A stretch of DNA of 64,000 nucleotides from Meandrina meandrites (taxonomy: Eukaryota > Cnidaria > Anthozoa > Scleractinia > Meandrinidae): positions 620,001 to 684,000 of the forward strand of contig OY855915.1 in the NCBI GenBank assembly GCA_963693305.1. Direction: 5' to 3'. Every line of letters starts with the position of its first letter. The first letter of the stretch is position 1. Position numbers and translations under genes: made by a program. This document shows positions 49,101-58,936 of this stretch, piece after piece. The notes below the pieces were generated by a model. The model was not told the origin of the DNA, made no database searches, and saw only the letters and a list, made by a program, of their open reading frames with translations.

Positions 49101-50179
49101 GTTAGGGGTGCTGATGCACAAAGGGACATGTTTCGGAAACCCGTGGCAACATGTACACAAATGAATCAGGGACGTATTGCAGTGATCATGACCTGACGTA
49201 ATTTCTCTACAACATGTCACCTTAAGAGTAGGATGCTAAAGAATCATGCACAGAGCAATTCAACATTGGTAAGCTTGAGAGGTTTTCCATACAGGAGCTG
49301 AAAAAAAAAAACCCGAGGGTACTCCCATAAATGTGCTATATAGAGTATGTGCCGCGGGATAGGGTATGAAATACTAAATAATTAATATTTGAACTGCGGA
49401 TAAAAGATAGATAAGATAAAGGTTTATTAACGTGTAAATGCCACATTTGGGGACACAAAGTAAAAAAATGATCCTTACAGTAAAAATGCAAAGAAATAAG
49501 CTCAAAAAATTACAGGGCTTCATGCAGCGGGGATTTGAACCGGTGACCTCCGCGACACCGGTGCGATGCTCTACCAACTAAGCTATAAAGCCACACATTG
49601 GGAACGAGGTCAACTGTGAGCTCAGCATCAATTATGCAATCATCAGTATTTACCTCACGTGTGAAAACTATAAATTAATTATTGTTTTCGAGAACTACCA
49701 CTTTTTTCAATCTCGAGATCAGCTAGCTTGCCGAATACGAAGAAGATTCGAAATAGAATGCGAAGATTCGAAATAGAACAATCTATTCCACAGCTATTGG
49801 ATATCAGGCGTTATCAGGTTATTAAAAACAAGCCATGGAATATTGCAACTCCAGAGTTTTGATTGGTTTACAGGCAATGGTATATGAGCTCATATACCAT
49901 TCAGCACAAATCAGTGGTAGGTGTACGCGATAATATCAATATGGTATTTAACAACTATTCCTCAAACGTTCGTTGGATATGAGATGACAGAAGACCAACG
50001 AGTTAGCTACAAACATTTAATATCCAACAAACACAAGTGGAATAATTGTTTTATTTAAATCAGCCAAAAGAGAACACAATTTCTGTCGGCCATTTGTGTT
50101 GGGCCTGGCACATAACGTTATATAATTAACAATTATTCCATGAGCTCGCGTTGGATATGAGATGGTAGATACCCATAAC

Positions 50180-50227
<48 letters not shown>

Positions 50228-51016
50228 ACCCAAAGAATCGCAATATTTGAGCTCCCCGCTGTTCTCCCTGATGCCATATAGGTTTTCCAGCACCTGAGGT
50301 GCCTTCATGTCAGATCCAGCTGGGAATGCAAAACGGACATATACCGGATTCTTCGTTGTCGGCCTCATCAGTTTTAACACCTGCGGATGGATATCAAAAT
50401 GGCCGCCTTCATTTACAAACAGGAGGTGGTAATGGAGCCTGGAGACCGCTAACAAATGACGCTCATCAGTGGCTTCAGGTTGACTTCAATACCGAGAAAC
50501 AAGTCACTGCAATTGCTACGCAAGGTCGTGAGACTGGAGACTACTGGGTGAAGACGTATACATTGTCTTATAGCTCTGATGGTCATAACTACACGCAATA
50601 TCAACAAGAAGGCGTTACCAAGGTAACTTAATTTGCATGATCCGGAGTTCCCATGCTACTTAACAGTTAGAATATAGGTCCGAGGTCGCTATGAGCGTGT
50701 TAAAATAAACATTATTCTCCGTCTGTTTGTCTGTCTACCTGTCTTTCTGTCTGTCTGTTTGTCCGTCCGTCAGTTCGCACACGTCCGTCCGGACATCTGC
50801 GTGTCTCACCCTCTCTTTTTCTAGCTCTATATATGGTCCTCTATGGTATATATATTTATTTTATTTCTTTTTCTTAAGACTTTCATAGGAAACGCGGATG
50901 GCTTCTCTGTGGTCACACATGTGCTGGATCCGCCAATGAACTCGCAGTATTTGAGAGTGCATCCTCAATCGTGGAACAACCAGATAGCTCTAAGACTAGA
51001 ATTTTATGGTTGTTGA
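36857..51016 (+). CDS. Secreted PAN / fibrinogen-like / EGF / seven-discoidin protein
   Basis: Exons: 36857-37181, 37281-37430, 37881-37997, 38894-39201, 39389-39530, 40550-40684, 41235-41425, 41597-41738, 42345-42694, 42854-42995, 43844-44187, 45198-45339, 46455-46798, 47182-47323, 47572-47903, 48934-49075, 50282-50622, 50879-51016. They sum to 3,927 nt (1,308 residues plus TGA) with every phase matching. Domains in order: signal peptide, PAN/apple, fibrinogen-like N-terminal motif, EGF, seven F5/8C domains. Each F5/8C begins with a Cys before LG or LGM and ends with GC, the usual disulfide pair. There is no membrane segment; the chain stops three nucleotides after the last GC. The likely role is cell-surface or matrix adhesion, or lectin-like binding, as for other discoidin proteins; the specific ligand is unknown. 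Start: first ATG before a hydrophobic leader. Confidence 0.9.
37281..37430 (+). CDS. Exon 2: fibrinogen-like N-terminal motif
   Basis: After a TTTTATCAG acceptor the frame reads PAESCSEIKASEG, then YWLDPRQTGSVIRVHCDM. This matches the opening of fibrinogen-like and related modules (C-x-EI ... Y-W-x-DP ... V-x-CDM). Only this N-terminal strip is present. Phase 1 in and out, so it is a symmetrical exon. Confidence 0.75.
37506..37684 (+). CDS. Uncertain exon containing one copy of a 111-bp duplicate
   Basis: After a TGAATACAG acceptor a phase-1 frame (VISEVKFNLHTKVQDSACKS and on) runs to a TAG. Part of it, 37559-37669, is duplicated at 37727-37837. With no good phase-1 donor, it may be an alternative terminal exon yielding a short PAN-only secreted form, or an abandoned exon. 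The domain is not recognised. Confidence 0.35.
37727..37837 (+). repeat. Second copy of the 111-bp exon duplicate
   Basis: Only a handful of substitutions in 111 bp relative to 37559-37669. Its frame is open and continues without a stop straight into the EGF exon. It could therefore be part of a longer EGF exon starting at a weak acceptor (GTAAATAG at about 37.71 kb). Confidence 0.6.
37881..37997 (+). CDS. Exon 3: EGF-like domain
   Basis: The acceptor is TTCTTTAG and the donor is GTATAT, phase 1 in and out. Six cysteines in EGF order: DFCLEHQCQNNGTCLNG then YYTCVCGPAWTGAYCE. The GxxC and WTGxxC ending is canonical. No calcium-binding DxNEC motif. Confidence 0.88.
38894..39530 (+). CDS. F5/8C (discoidin) domain 1, two exons
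   Basis: Exons 38894-39201 and 39389-39530. Motifs: CIKALGMENYKIPDSSITAS, HQWFQVDFGN, VSVIGTQGRQ, RLSYSYDG, then GNSDRNTVVRHEL, RFIRIQPITW, LRAEFYGC. The splitting intron is phase 0; the flanks are phase 1. A DNA stretch coding Asp/Asn repeats after the donor is intronic. Confidence 0.9.
39682..40078. mobile_element. TTAA-flanked TIR element in the discoidin gene
   Basis: TTAAAGGGACACTGTCA at the left is mirrored by TGACAGTGTCCCTTTAA at the right. TTAA at both outer edges suggests a piggyBac-type target site. The element lies within the intron between discoidin domains 1 and 2. Confidence 0.6.
40365..40445 (+). repeat. Dispersed repeat, copy 2
   Basis: CTGTCATTAAAGAT then ATCGTGGTG and AAGATAGGAGAGATGAAC and CGTTTGTC; partner of 27.06 kb. 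It lies in the intron before the second discoidin domain. Confidence 0.55.
40550..41738 (+). CDS. F5/8C domain 2, three exons
   Basis: Exons 40550-40684, 41235-41425 and 41597-41738. This is the only domain whose front half is split by an additional phase-1 intron, after NMTKNG. A longer frame past that donor (to 40740) loses similarity. Motifs: CSSPLGMESGRIPDLSIVAS, GGWTAQIADTQQFLQIDLGN, VTGVLTQGN, then GNENRNDRFGHTL and LRVELFGC. Confidence 0.87.
42345..42995 (+). CDS. F5/8C domain 3, two exons
   Basis: Exons 42345-42694 and 42854-42995. Motifs: CIGALGMHTGDILDSAITAS, QWLQVDMGNWTRVTGVATQG, then SGNFDRYTVVRHDL, RYIRIHPETW and MRAEFYGC. It starts with a short Pro-containing linker (GFPKPTVQP). 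Confidence 0.9.
43844..45339 (+). CDS. F5/8C domain 4, two exons
   Basis: Exons 43844-44187 and 45198-45339. Motifs: CLRALGLESGDIPDSAISAS, GAWTARVNDKFQWLQVNFSN, then PGNDNQHIVVGHNL, RYIRIHPVSW and MRAEVYGC. The splitting intron is about 1 kb and contains a small TIR element and a hammerhead-like motif. Confidence 0.88.
44833..44866 (-). ncRNA. Hammerhead-ribozyme-like motif, copy 3 (in intron)
   Basis: On the minus strand CTGATGA, then a hairpin GACC-TTGC-GGTC, then GAAA and ACGTTG. It lies antisense within the intron that splits the fourth discoidin domain. One extra A after GAAA departs from the other copies. Confidence 0.4.
44921..45047. mobile_element. 127-bp TIR element in the domain 4 intron
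   Basis: GAAACAATGTACTTGTTTGT at 44921 is the reverse complement of the sequence ending at 45047. Confidence 0.75.
46455..47323 (+). CDS. F5/8C domain 5, two exons
   Basis: Exons 46455-46798 and 47182-47323. Motifs: CLTALGMQHETIPDSSITAS, FQWLQVNLGDWSKVAGVTIQ, SYSYDGVLF, then GNSDWNIVVGRKL and LRAEFYGC. The front exon is closest to that of domain 4 (RLHYEGGSGRIGAWT against RLHFQDDAGRIGAWT). Confidence 0.9.
46966..47003. repeat. (TGTC)n in the domain 5 intron
   Basis: CTGT/TGTC units; a similar block lies in the equivalent intron of domain 7. Confidence 0.8.
47572..49075 (+). CDS. F5/8C domain 6, two exons
   Basis: Exons 47572-47903 and 48934-49075. Motifs: CMTPLGMKSKEIPDEAITAT, LGQWIQVDLGNITKITGVAT, then GNVDRDTVIGHVL, RYIRLHPKTW and MRLELYGC. 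The front half resembles domain 2 (YYGPERARLN against YRGPERSRLN). Confidence 0.9.
47985..48331. mobile_element. TIR element, CCGTAAAATTCCGGTTATA family
   Basis: ACCGTAAAATTCCGGTTATA at the left and TATAACCGGAATTTTACGGT at the right, with long G-rich stretches between. It lies within the domain 6 intron. Confidence 0.65.
49400..49595 (-). mobile_element. tRNA-derived SINE, minus strand
   Basis: Read on the minus strand, GGCTTTATAGCTTAGTTGGT (A-box) is followed by a CCGGTTCAAATCCCCGC B-box and a 150-bp tail ending in AT-rich repeats. The T-arm does not pair properly, so it is not a working tRNA gene. Confidence 0.7.
49945..50225. repeat. Foldback repeat with TTGGATATGAGATGG arms
   Basis: Two nested inverted pairs (GTTGGATATGAGATGG against CCATCTCATATCCAAC; AATAATTGTTTTATT-type ends) in the intron before domain 7. 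Related to the 6.16-6.29 kb end of the element at 4.98 kb. Confidence 0.6.
50282..51016 (+). CDS. F5/8C domain 7 and stop, two exons
   Basis: Exons 50282-50622 and 50879-51016. Motifs: CQIQLGMQNGHIPDSSLSAS, HQWLQVDFNTEKQVTAIATQ, then GNADGFSVVTHVL and LRLEFYGC followed directly by TGA. The acceptor used is CATATAG rather than the CCAG eight bases on, because the phase fits. Confidence 0.88.
50717..50790. repeat. (TGTC)n-like block in the domain 7 intron
   Basis: Imperfect CTGTCTGT and TCCGTCCG units. Confidence 0.7.
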
Positions 51017-51188
51017 AAATGGAATATGGGATTTGTGTTGATGAACTTATTGAAAATTAACCCTGGAGAAAAAATGGAAACACTGGCTCTGGGGTCAGAA
51101 AAGCATCAAAACATAAGAGAAGAAACGAAAACTTGAGCTACAACAATTGGAATCGTCTAATTCTTAAACGGTATTTGCATAAATCACT

Positions 51189-51194
51189 TTTATT
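51189..51194 (-). terminator. Poly(A) signal of FN2 gene A
   Basis: AATAAA on the minus strand within AATAAAAGTGATTTATGC, the same context as for gene B. It lies about 170 bp from the end of the discoidin CDS, so the two convergent transcripts probably end close together or overlap. Confidence 0.6.
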
Positions 51195-51230
51195 CTTTTC
51201 AACATGTTTCAGCCTACACAAATCTATCAC

Positions 51231-51603
51231 AGTTTTCTATGACAGTTTTCCTAAATATCTTAAAGACATGCTTACTCTGCGTCAGTCTGAATACACTTTA
51301 AGAGGTACTAATATTTTATCACTATGTAAACCTGTTACCACTACTTATGGCCTCAACTCTTTTCGTTACATTCAATCTAAAGCCTGGAACTCCCTACCTA
51401 ATAATGTAAGATCTGAACGTACGTTAACTGGTTTTAGAAGACTGATGAAAGAAGTCTCGTTTTAGACATATGATATACTGAACATTTTAATGTAAATAGA
51501 TGTAAATAGATTTCTTTTTTTCTTCCAATAAATGCTCTCGAAGATATTAACCTTTTCAAGCTACTCTGAAATTTGAGTTTTAATTAAAGTTCAAGTATGT
51601 ATG
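51231..51603 (+). mobile_element. 5'-truncated LINE fragment with target duplication
   Basis: The frame holds the reverse-transcriptase ORF C-terminus: PKYLKDMLTLRQSEYTLRG, then LNSFRYIQSKAWNSLPNNV and RSERTLTGFRRLM. It ends in a (TATG)n tail. TATCAC flanks both sides (51225-51230 and 51604-51609). Copy B of the duplication has the uninterrupted site at about 58.83 kb. It lies in the 3' UTR of FN2 gene A, antisense to it. Confidence 0.85.
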
Positions 51604-51703
51604 TATCACTACACTGAGCTGTGTAAGTGTCGATGACAGTAGAAGAATGACATCAGTGTTATTCTAATGCATTTAAGCTGTAATTTATGCAAATGAAAAC
51701 TTT

Positions 51704-54700
51704 TCAGGCTTCAGCGTCCAATGGGTCTAAGAAGAATATGATCGGTATGCATTTCGCGGGCTTGCCTTCAGTAGCTGGTAGGCATCGTTGATGTCCACGG
51801 CAGTTTAATCTTCTTGATTCACTTCTGCTACAGTCTAGAATGTGAATTAAAAGGGAAAAGCAATTTTCAATGAATACCGAAATGGAGTAAAATTCTGTTT
51901 ATAAGCTTTTCACCCCCCGGTTATAGGTCCATCTACCTGGAACCAAAACAGCACATCCGGTAATTAGTCCTCTCTCTGCTGGATGCCAGTAATAAACAGG
52001 GCAAAATGTTGCTTTGTTATGGTATTTCGATTAACATTGCCGTGGCTCGTTTCGAAACGTTTTTTAATTATTCTGGTAAGAAGATCCCCTTTCCTGGATA
52101 TAAGCCACTCGGTTTATAAGCCCACCCAAACCCCCTTAAGGTGGTGGCAAACGATGACGATGTGTCTCCGTTTGCCCATGCGTGCAGCATTTGTTGCGGA
52201 AACAAAATTTGTGTCAGAGACACAAAAATTGTTTTTGATTTCTTTCAGAAACATTTTGTATCCGCAACAAATGTTTCCCGGTTTGCACAGTATAATAACA
52301 ATCATGAGCAACAATGTGTCCGCTACAATGTGTCCTCGTTTGCCACCACCTTAACAAATTTGTCTAAGCCCGGGGCTTATAACCGGAATTTTACGGTATA
52401 AAGTGTAATAATCCAATTCATTATATGGACGAGAGTGTTTTACTGGGAGCTAAACCACTCGTAGATTGCATACGCCACTCCATCCGGGACCCGAGTGGCG
52501 TATTTTCCGTATGACACCCTTGCGAGTGTCATATCGCTCATTGACGTCACGATTCGCGCCATTTCTACTTTGTTGAATGAACTTGGTTTCTTGTGTCGTT
52601 CAGGTTTGTTGTGAGCAAGCATCGACAAGCAGGTTTAATTTGTTTAATTAAGCGACGAAAAGGAATGCGTTTTCCGAAAAACTCAAGGACGAGAACATGA
52701 TAATGGAAGCCTTGACGATTTCAAGGCTTTTAGAGATAATTCTCCGCAAGGAATTGCACAAAGTGCAAGATGTTGTAAAGAAGAAAACAAAAGCAGTTGA
52801 AAACTATCGGCCGTCAAGACATTGCTACATCGGATTCAAGTCAAAGTCAGTGATGTTTTCAGTTCTTACGTGTTACGATATTTAGTTGACAAATATTTCA
52901 TGTATTTTGTTTGATTGGAATTCAGTAAGTGTTTCTATATCCTGGACACGGGTGCTTAGTATTTTCTGTGAAGACGAACGGTGATTTGTAAACCTTGCTC
53001 GATTTTTCGAAAACAATGAAATAAAAATCGGCAATTTCAATTGCATCTGGTCTCCATATAATAAAAAGAACATTACACGTTGGCTCAAAGATATGAATGT
53101 TATGTTCTCGTGGCAAAAACGACATCTCACTCGTTCGCTGCGCTCACTCGTGAGATATCGTTTCTGCCACTCAAACATAAAATTCATATCTTCTCGCCAC
53201 CGTGTAATATCCACTATGTAAGAAGATTTTAGTGTTGATAGTACATTAAAACTGCTGAAACTAATTGTACATGCCAGCTAAAAATGCTAGCATAACCCAG
53301 TGCCAACTCTCGAAATCTGAATAGCTACGCATGTGCGGTCCAAATTTTCGGCAGATTGCTCTGAGGGCGCGTGCAAGTAAAATTGCCAAATGGCAAACGA
53401 AAACTATAAATAAACTTCTTTCACTGAACGTTTTGTTGAAACAGATGGATGCCTAGGATATGCTAAAACAACTAGACGACCCGCTCTCACTTTCTGTCGA
53501 TAGAAACCTCGAGCTTAGTCTAACTGCTAATTAAGTATCACTAACACTATGTATGCAAAAGAAGTATCTATATAAATATACAGTTACTATTTGTGCGATT
53601 ATTACAAGCTTAAAAACAGAACAGAAAATTAAGTAATTTAGAGTGCTGTAAGGTAGCCAGTGAACTTCATTTTGAACGTGACATCAACACAGGAGGTCGT
53701 GGACCACAACGGTTGCCACAGGTGATCGATATGAGATGGTCAGGCTCCATCGCGTTAATCATTGTAAAATCACTACGCCTCCTAAAACCCACAAAAGATT
53801 AATTTTAAAAATTCCAACAGGAATTTGACTAAAAACACCCTTGATCGCAAAGGTAAATTTAGTGAACGTCACATAGATAAACATCATAACAGCGTGCACT
53901 CACAAACGACATTACATCAGTTGTTTTAAATTCAAAATAATAGAATGGTTTGCGTTCCTTACCGCAAAGACTCCACCGGCCAATACGGTCGCTACTATCC
54001 CATGCACACCACGGCGTTTGATAATTGGCATAAGTACAGGTGCTGTAACTCTTGCCTTTATACCGGAAAGGGAACTTGCAATCATTTTGAGCCCCGATCA
54101 CTACAAAAGAAATGGTTTGAACTTTATTGCGCCTTTCAATAACAAGCGAACACTAAAGTTCAAAGCCCAATTGACGATGGGTTTTTCACTGTCGTCAATC
54201 AAAATTATGGCGACAGCCAACGAACCTTGAAAAACAGAAACAAATAAAATGGATCGAAATCTACATATACCAATCACAACCGAAAGAAGTGACCTTTTGA
54301 CCCGGTTGAAGTGAAATTTTGTTTCCCGAGAAATCCGCCTAGATGATTGACGACAACAAAAAACGTAAACCGTACGTTTGGTCGAGGTTTAACTTTCAGA
54401 GTTCGCATGTTATTGAAAACTGCAGTAATTTCTAATTCCTGGGTTACTGTGAATTGAAATAACGAGCTGTCGTGGTGATTGAAAATATATAACCTGGCAT
54501 AGATCTTTAAAAAAATAAAGACAGTTTGAAGAGTTTCAAACAAATAAAGGGCTGGTAGCCGTTGCGTTAACTTTGCTCGCAGTTTACTCTCTGAAATGGT
54601 CGGTGACCCCCAACTTTTTTTGATAGGCAGCTCTGTTTTGCGATTCTGGACAGATTGCGAAAAATATGAACAAAAAAGTCAATGTGGTAAGTTCAAAAAA

Positions 54701-55636
54701 TTCTTATTTTTCTTCCCATGCGACATCGATCGAATCTTGCCGATCTTTCAACTGCCGGGTGAGTGCAAATGTGATCGCTGCCACTATTATAAGGAAAGAA
54801 GGCTGGTTTTTAAGATCTCAAGCTGATCTACCGGGCGTCTTATCTCCAAAACGAATTCGGTGACCCCCATTTTTTAACGTTTCTGACATAAGCAACCCAT
54901 AAACTCACAGTGGTAGAAGTTTTTTTTAAAAAAGTGAATGTTAAAAGAATTTCGCGCGAATGTCCTTATTAAAACGGGCCACCGTATCATTAATATTTTG
55001 GCCGCTTATCCACCATATGCATGCAGAATATATATAAAAAAATATTGTTACTAAGCCCATTTGAAAATGAAAATAAAGATTTGCCTTAATCGTAGTAAGG
55101 AAGTGTATTTAAGTGAATTTAATTGTACTGGCACTGAAAACGGTATTTATGCTTTCAAGTTGGTCGTGCCGTCGTATCGTTCGATTTCAGAGGATTTCAC
55201 ACTCGTACTAAAACTTAGCCTGAGTTGTAAACGTGTGAAATATTTTTTTTAAAGCTTTAATTACTGTTGTTACATTATAGAATGTGCTAACTAGAAACTA
55301 AAATTACACTTCAACAAAGGTCAAGGAATTTCACAAACGACATCATCCTTTGTTTGTGTTTGCGTGCATGAGCTTGTTGACGTGTTACAAGGATTTTCCT
55401 TTTTCTTATTATTACTTTACTTTTAAACATTGTTGGTTAATCAAATGTAAAGAGGAAATAAAAATATCAAGAAAAAAAGAAAGCAATCACGTTGACCCAG
55501 TTCAAAATTCATGGTATATGTCGACACTTGTGCGCCATTAGTAAGGCATTTTAATTTATGACAAAAATCGAAACGACTTACCGCCTGTGCAGAGCATCAC
55601 CAAAACCGCAAAGGACAACACCACAAGAATCTTCAT
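51704..55636 (-). CDS. Small secreted FN2 plus Cys-rich-tail protein, gene A
   Basis: Three exons: 55636-55582 (leader MKILVVLSFAVLVMLCTG), 54100-53963 (fibronectin type II module) and 51834-51704 (tail). The introns are both phase 1 with good sites (GTAAGT/TTTTGTAG, GTAAGG/CACATTCTAG). The total is 324 nt, 107 residues. The FN2 exon shows CKFPFRYKGKSYSTC, then TPWCAWDSS, then RWSLC, all four Cys and the aromatic core of FN2. The tail exon has CX9C, CX5C, CX10C with a CLPA motif, then a hydrophobic run (IIFFLDPLDAEA) before TGA. FN2 modules bind collagen or glycans in other proteins; the role here is unknown. The tail exon was found only by phase, since its frame has no ATG. Confidence 0.82.
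51888..52402. mobile_element. Second copy, CCGTAAAATTCCGGTTATA family
   Basis: The left end is worn (TAAAATTCTGTTTATAAG). The right end is intact (TATAACCGGAATTTTACGGT at about 52379-52398). It lies in the FN2 gene A intron. Confidence 0.55.
53090..53215. repeat. Foldback element in FN2 gene A intron
   Basis: TGGCAAAAACGACATCTCAC is answered by GTGAGATATCGTTTCTGCCA, with further complementary GAATTTTATG/CATA-type ends. Confidence 0.6.
53963..54100 (-). CDS. FN2 exon of gene A
   Basis: Phase 1 on both sides, 45 full codons. IGAQNDCKFPFRYKG opens the module. The frame beyond the GTAAGG donor carries on open but loses any homology to FN2. Confidence 0.85.
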
Positions 55637-55639
55637 TGT

Positions 55640-55880
55640 TGAAAACGGTTCTCTCTTTTATCCTTCTAACCAGCTGCGTCCTTCAAAAACTCAATAGAGG
55701 TTTGGTTGTTTGTTTCAATTTTAGCAGCACCTTATGGAGCTTTTGTTGGCTAACTTAATCAATTATGGATTAATATGGACTACATGGGATTTCTTTGTCG
55801 GATAATATAAACCAATCATCTTACATATGCCTACTTGTATCTGTTCCAATTTTCAGCGTGGCGTACTCCGTACCTGCACC
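55640..55880 (-). promoter_or_regulatory. Promoter region of FN2 gene A
   Basis: GATGATTGGTTTATATTATC (about 55.80-55.82 kb) lies about 180 bp before the ATG, as in the B and GGH copies. The second element reads GCCAACAAAAGC here, with the CCAAT of the other copies changed to CCAAC. GGATAAAAG just upstream of the ATG could act as a TATA box. Confidence 0.45.
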
Positions 55881-56925
55881 CATGTAAACACGCAATTTAA
55901 CGTTGCTGCACGTGGTAAACACATTATATAGCAGACTCTGTTGCTTTCTAAGAAAAATATCGTAAGAATATCAACATTTCTTGATCATCGGTGATGAAAT
56001 GATAATAATAATGGTTTTAAATAGCGCTATTTCTCAGCGCTCAACAGCGCTTTAAATTGAAAAATTTCTGCTCAGCTTAGATGCTACTGTTATTGTTACA
56101 AAACGTCGGTGAACAGGCAGCGTAAGAATTTGCCAATTTCTTTTTTTAACAGCGTTTTTAAATTGCTAACTTTAAGAATATTTTAAGAATTGATTAATTT
56201 TTGATAATGACCATCAGTTTTTTTTATTATCTTGTAACTGTCGCGTCCGCGTCTTCTGGTTATATTCAAAGAGCCGACAACTCGCACAAACATTTCAAGT
56301 TTTTTGTTTTAGTTCATTTTGTTTTAGTTCATTCCTCCGTGGATCATGTTTGGTTTTGCCTACAAGAAAGTTCCAGTTATAGTTCCGAGTTCTAATAGTT
56401 TAAGTTCTTTCGATATACGCTCTTGGAGTTTAATTGCTATTTATGTAGACCTGTTTTTATTCCCTTTATCGAGCAAGTTTCAGAATGGTTTTACAGGGGC
56501 AGTCTCACCGAGATTTACGTCTATTTGAAAATCCAATGAATGTGCTAGTATAAATTGGAAATCCACTAATAGTTGCCTAACCTCGATAAAACACATTGTA
56601 CTGGTCAGTGGTCACAGAAGATGTTTAAAACTGGTGTGCTTCGGATGGGTAGGAAAGAAGTGGTCTAAAATGTGAAAACGTCAGACCGACGTTTTCAAGT
56701 TTGAAAGTGTTACTTAGAGAGCATTCACTAAAAAAAAACATTCATTATCATGGTTTGTTCACATCTTAGAGAGTGAATTTATGCCTTTTTTGTCGTTCAA
56801 TGGTTTTTGTGTTGTATCGGTTCCGGTGCACCTTTTATAATTCTAGCATAGTTTACATAAAAACTTAGAAGACCTCTCGTGATACTGCTCCTTTAAGTCA
56901 TCCAAGGTCACCAAGAATCGAATCC

Positions 56926-57060
56926 AACAACAACAACAACAACTTTATTTACCCTAATAAATTACAAGAAAGAGAATATATATAGTATAAATAAATAAGT
57001 AATTAGGGGTCTGGCTGCCTGAAATAACTGTAGAGTTAAAAAGGGCAGGCAGCCAGTGTT
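56926..57060 (-). repeat. Dispersed repeat with (CAA)n end, copy 2
   Basis: (CAA)n then CTTTATTTACCC and later CTGGCTGCCTGAAATAACTG, matching the 10.98 kb copy in order and spacing. Confidence 0.5.
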
Positions 57061-57892
57061 ACAATTATGTAATACAAATTTAGGTCGGTAAAGCACACAA
57101 CAACACAGAACATTACAGAACATTACAGAACATTACAGTGAGCAAAATGAAAAAAAGAAAAAAACATATTAGAATATCGAGGAAAAAAAATAGAGCAAAA
57201 CAGCCTTAGAGTTGATCAATACAGGCGCTAGCTAGTATCTTTCGAGATACTCAACTTGCATTTTTTTTTAAACATTGATGCGGATGATAACTTTATATGA
57301 TCATTTTATATGAATCCAAACATGTATGTCTGTTACCTTCGAGTTGCAGTCCCTGTCCGAGTTTGCAGAGGGTTTTTTACTTTTTGTTTCGATTTAGAAA
57401 GCCTAACCAACCGTGGCTCCCGTTTATATGTATTTTTATTACCTCTTACCTCTTCTCGATAGCGTATGTAATTGCCAAGGAAAAAAACTGAAATAGCCAA
57501 ACGAAGAGGAGAGAAGAAAAGCGCTTACGGTTGAACGATTTCTTTATCCGTACATTGCTTCGAAAATTGAATGAAAGAATTTCATACTACTTTGCATGGA
57601 GTTTTCACGCAAACCACTTTAATCGTTTTGACTCACTCCATAGATAAGATGTCGACAAGCAAGAAAAAAAAGTATAGGGAGAAAAGAAAGGTAAGGAAAA
57701 GGAAAAAAACAAACGAACAAAAGATAGAAAAAAAAAACGAAAATCGTCCTTTTTTAAAGTGTATATGGCAGATTTAATTATTTGTTTGATCGAATCTACA
57801 TGAAACCAAGAAAGAAACCAAGTTCATTTTCTTTGCTTCATTGAAAAGGTGGTAAAATGTTATTTCGTTGAGCGTTTTTATTCCACGTTATT

Positions 57893-58496
57893 TTAACCCT
57901 ATCCAGACCGGGGGGGAGGGGGGGGGGGGCGGAAAGTGCCCGCGCTGACTTTGAACGTTTATAACTTTTTCATGATTCAACCAAACGCTGCCAAACTTTA
58001 CGAGTTTTTCTAAAATTTATCTGGGAATAAATTGGTAGGATAGGTTGTTGTGTCTGGAACTTAACGTCACCATGGCAATTTCATTTTGACAGACATGTTT
58101 TTCCAAATTTGTAATTTTTGTGTTTCCATTAATAAAAATTAACTTTAATTCAACTACTTTCACCTCTTTTAGGTTTTTTGGCACTGTTTTATAGATTTTG
58201 AGTATTTTTCAGTAATTTTGGGCGGTTTTCTATGTTTTGGAAAAATTTTGAAATCCAAGATGGCAGATCCAAGATGGCGGCTGTTTTGACATCATGATGT
58301 AATTGTCACGTGATGTGATGTCATCACCGCATGTGACGTATATAAAAAGATAGATTTTTGGACATACTATATATCCTGTAAGTTTTATTGCGGTTGCTTA
58401 AATATTCTGGATGTTACCGAGGGGGGGGGGGGGGGGGGGGGGCGGAATCCCCCCCCCCCCCGGTCTGAAAAAAAAGCCCGGTCTGAATAGGGTTAA
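57893..58496. mobile_element. TIR element with G/C homopolymer ends
   Basis: TTAACCCTATCCAGACCGGG at the left and a near-perfect complement (CCCGGTCTGAATAGGGTTAA) at the right. Long G tracts at 57.91 and 58.42 kb and a C tract at 58.45 kb. No protein inside. Confidence 0.7.
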
Positions 58497-58786
58497 ACTC
58501 CATACAATGTCTTATAGAGCGCTCAAATCCTCAACGTAACAGCCTTAATTGTAACACAACATCGCGCAGTCAACACGCTTACATAAATCATTAACATTCG
58601 ATCGATCTCTCGAATCGTGAGTTTCGATCGCCTGTAAAGAAACTTATTGAAATTAACCCTGGAGAAAAATGGGAAAAACTGGCTCTGGGGTCAGAAACGT
58701 ATCAAAATGTAAGAGAAGAGAATATTACGTTTGAGTTGGAAAAATTGGAATCTTTCAATTCTTAAACAACATTTGCATAAATCACT

Positions 58787-58792
58787 TTTATT
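58787..58792 (-). terminator. Poly(A) signal of FN2 gene B
   Basis: AATAAA inside AGAATAAAAGTGATTTATGC, 145 nt past the stop. Confidence 0.65.
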
Positions 58793-58936
58793 CTTTTAAA
58801 CATGTTACAGTCTACACAAATCTGTCACTACACTAAACTGTGTAAGTAAGCTGTCGAAGGCAGCAGACGAATGCAATCAGTGTTAGTGTGTGGCAATTTA
58901 AGCTGTGATTTAAGCAAGCGGAAAACCTTTGAGGCC

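Larger units (their letters stand above)
51045..56480. repeat. Segmental duplication, copy A
   Basis: Collinear with 58640-62650 across the FN2 gene, its introns, promoter and far upstream DNA. Shared landmarks: AAATTAACCCTGGAGAAAAA, CAAATCACTTTTATTCTTTT-type 3' ends, CATGCCAGCT, and AAGTTCCAGTTATAGTT. Copy A carries a LINE fragment and a TIR element that copy B lacks. Confidence 0.85.

Noticed and set aside
49505..49592. Possible tRNA gene on the minus strand
   Set aside because: The acceptor stem pairs, but the T-arm does not, and a long tail follows. It is a SINE head.
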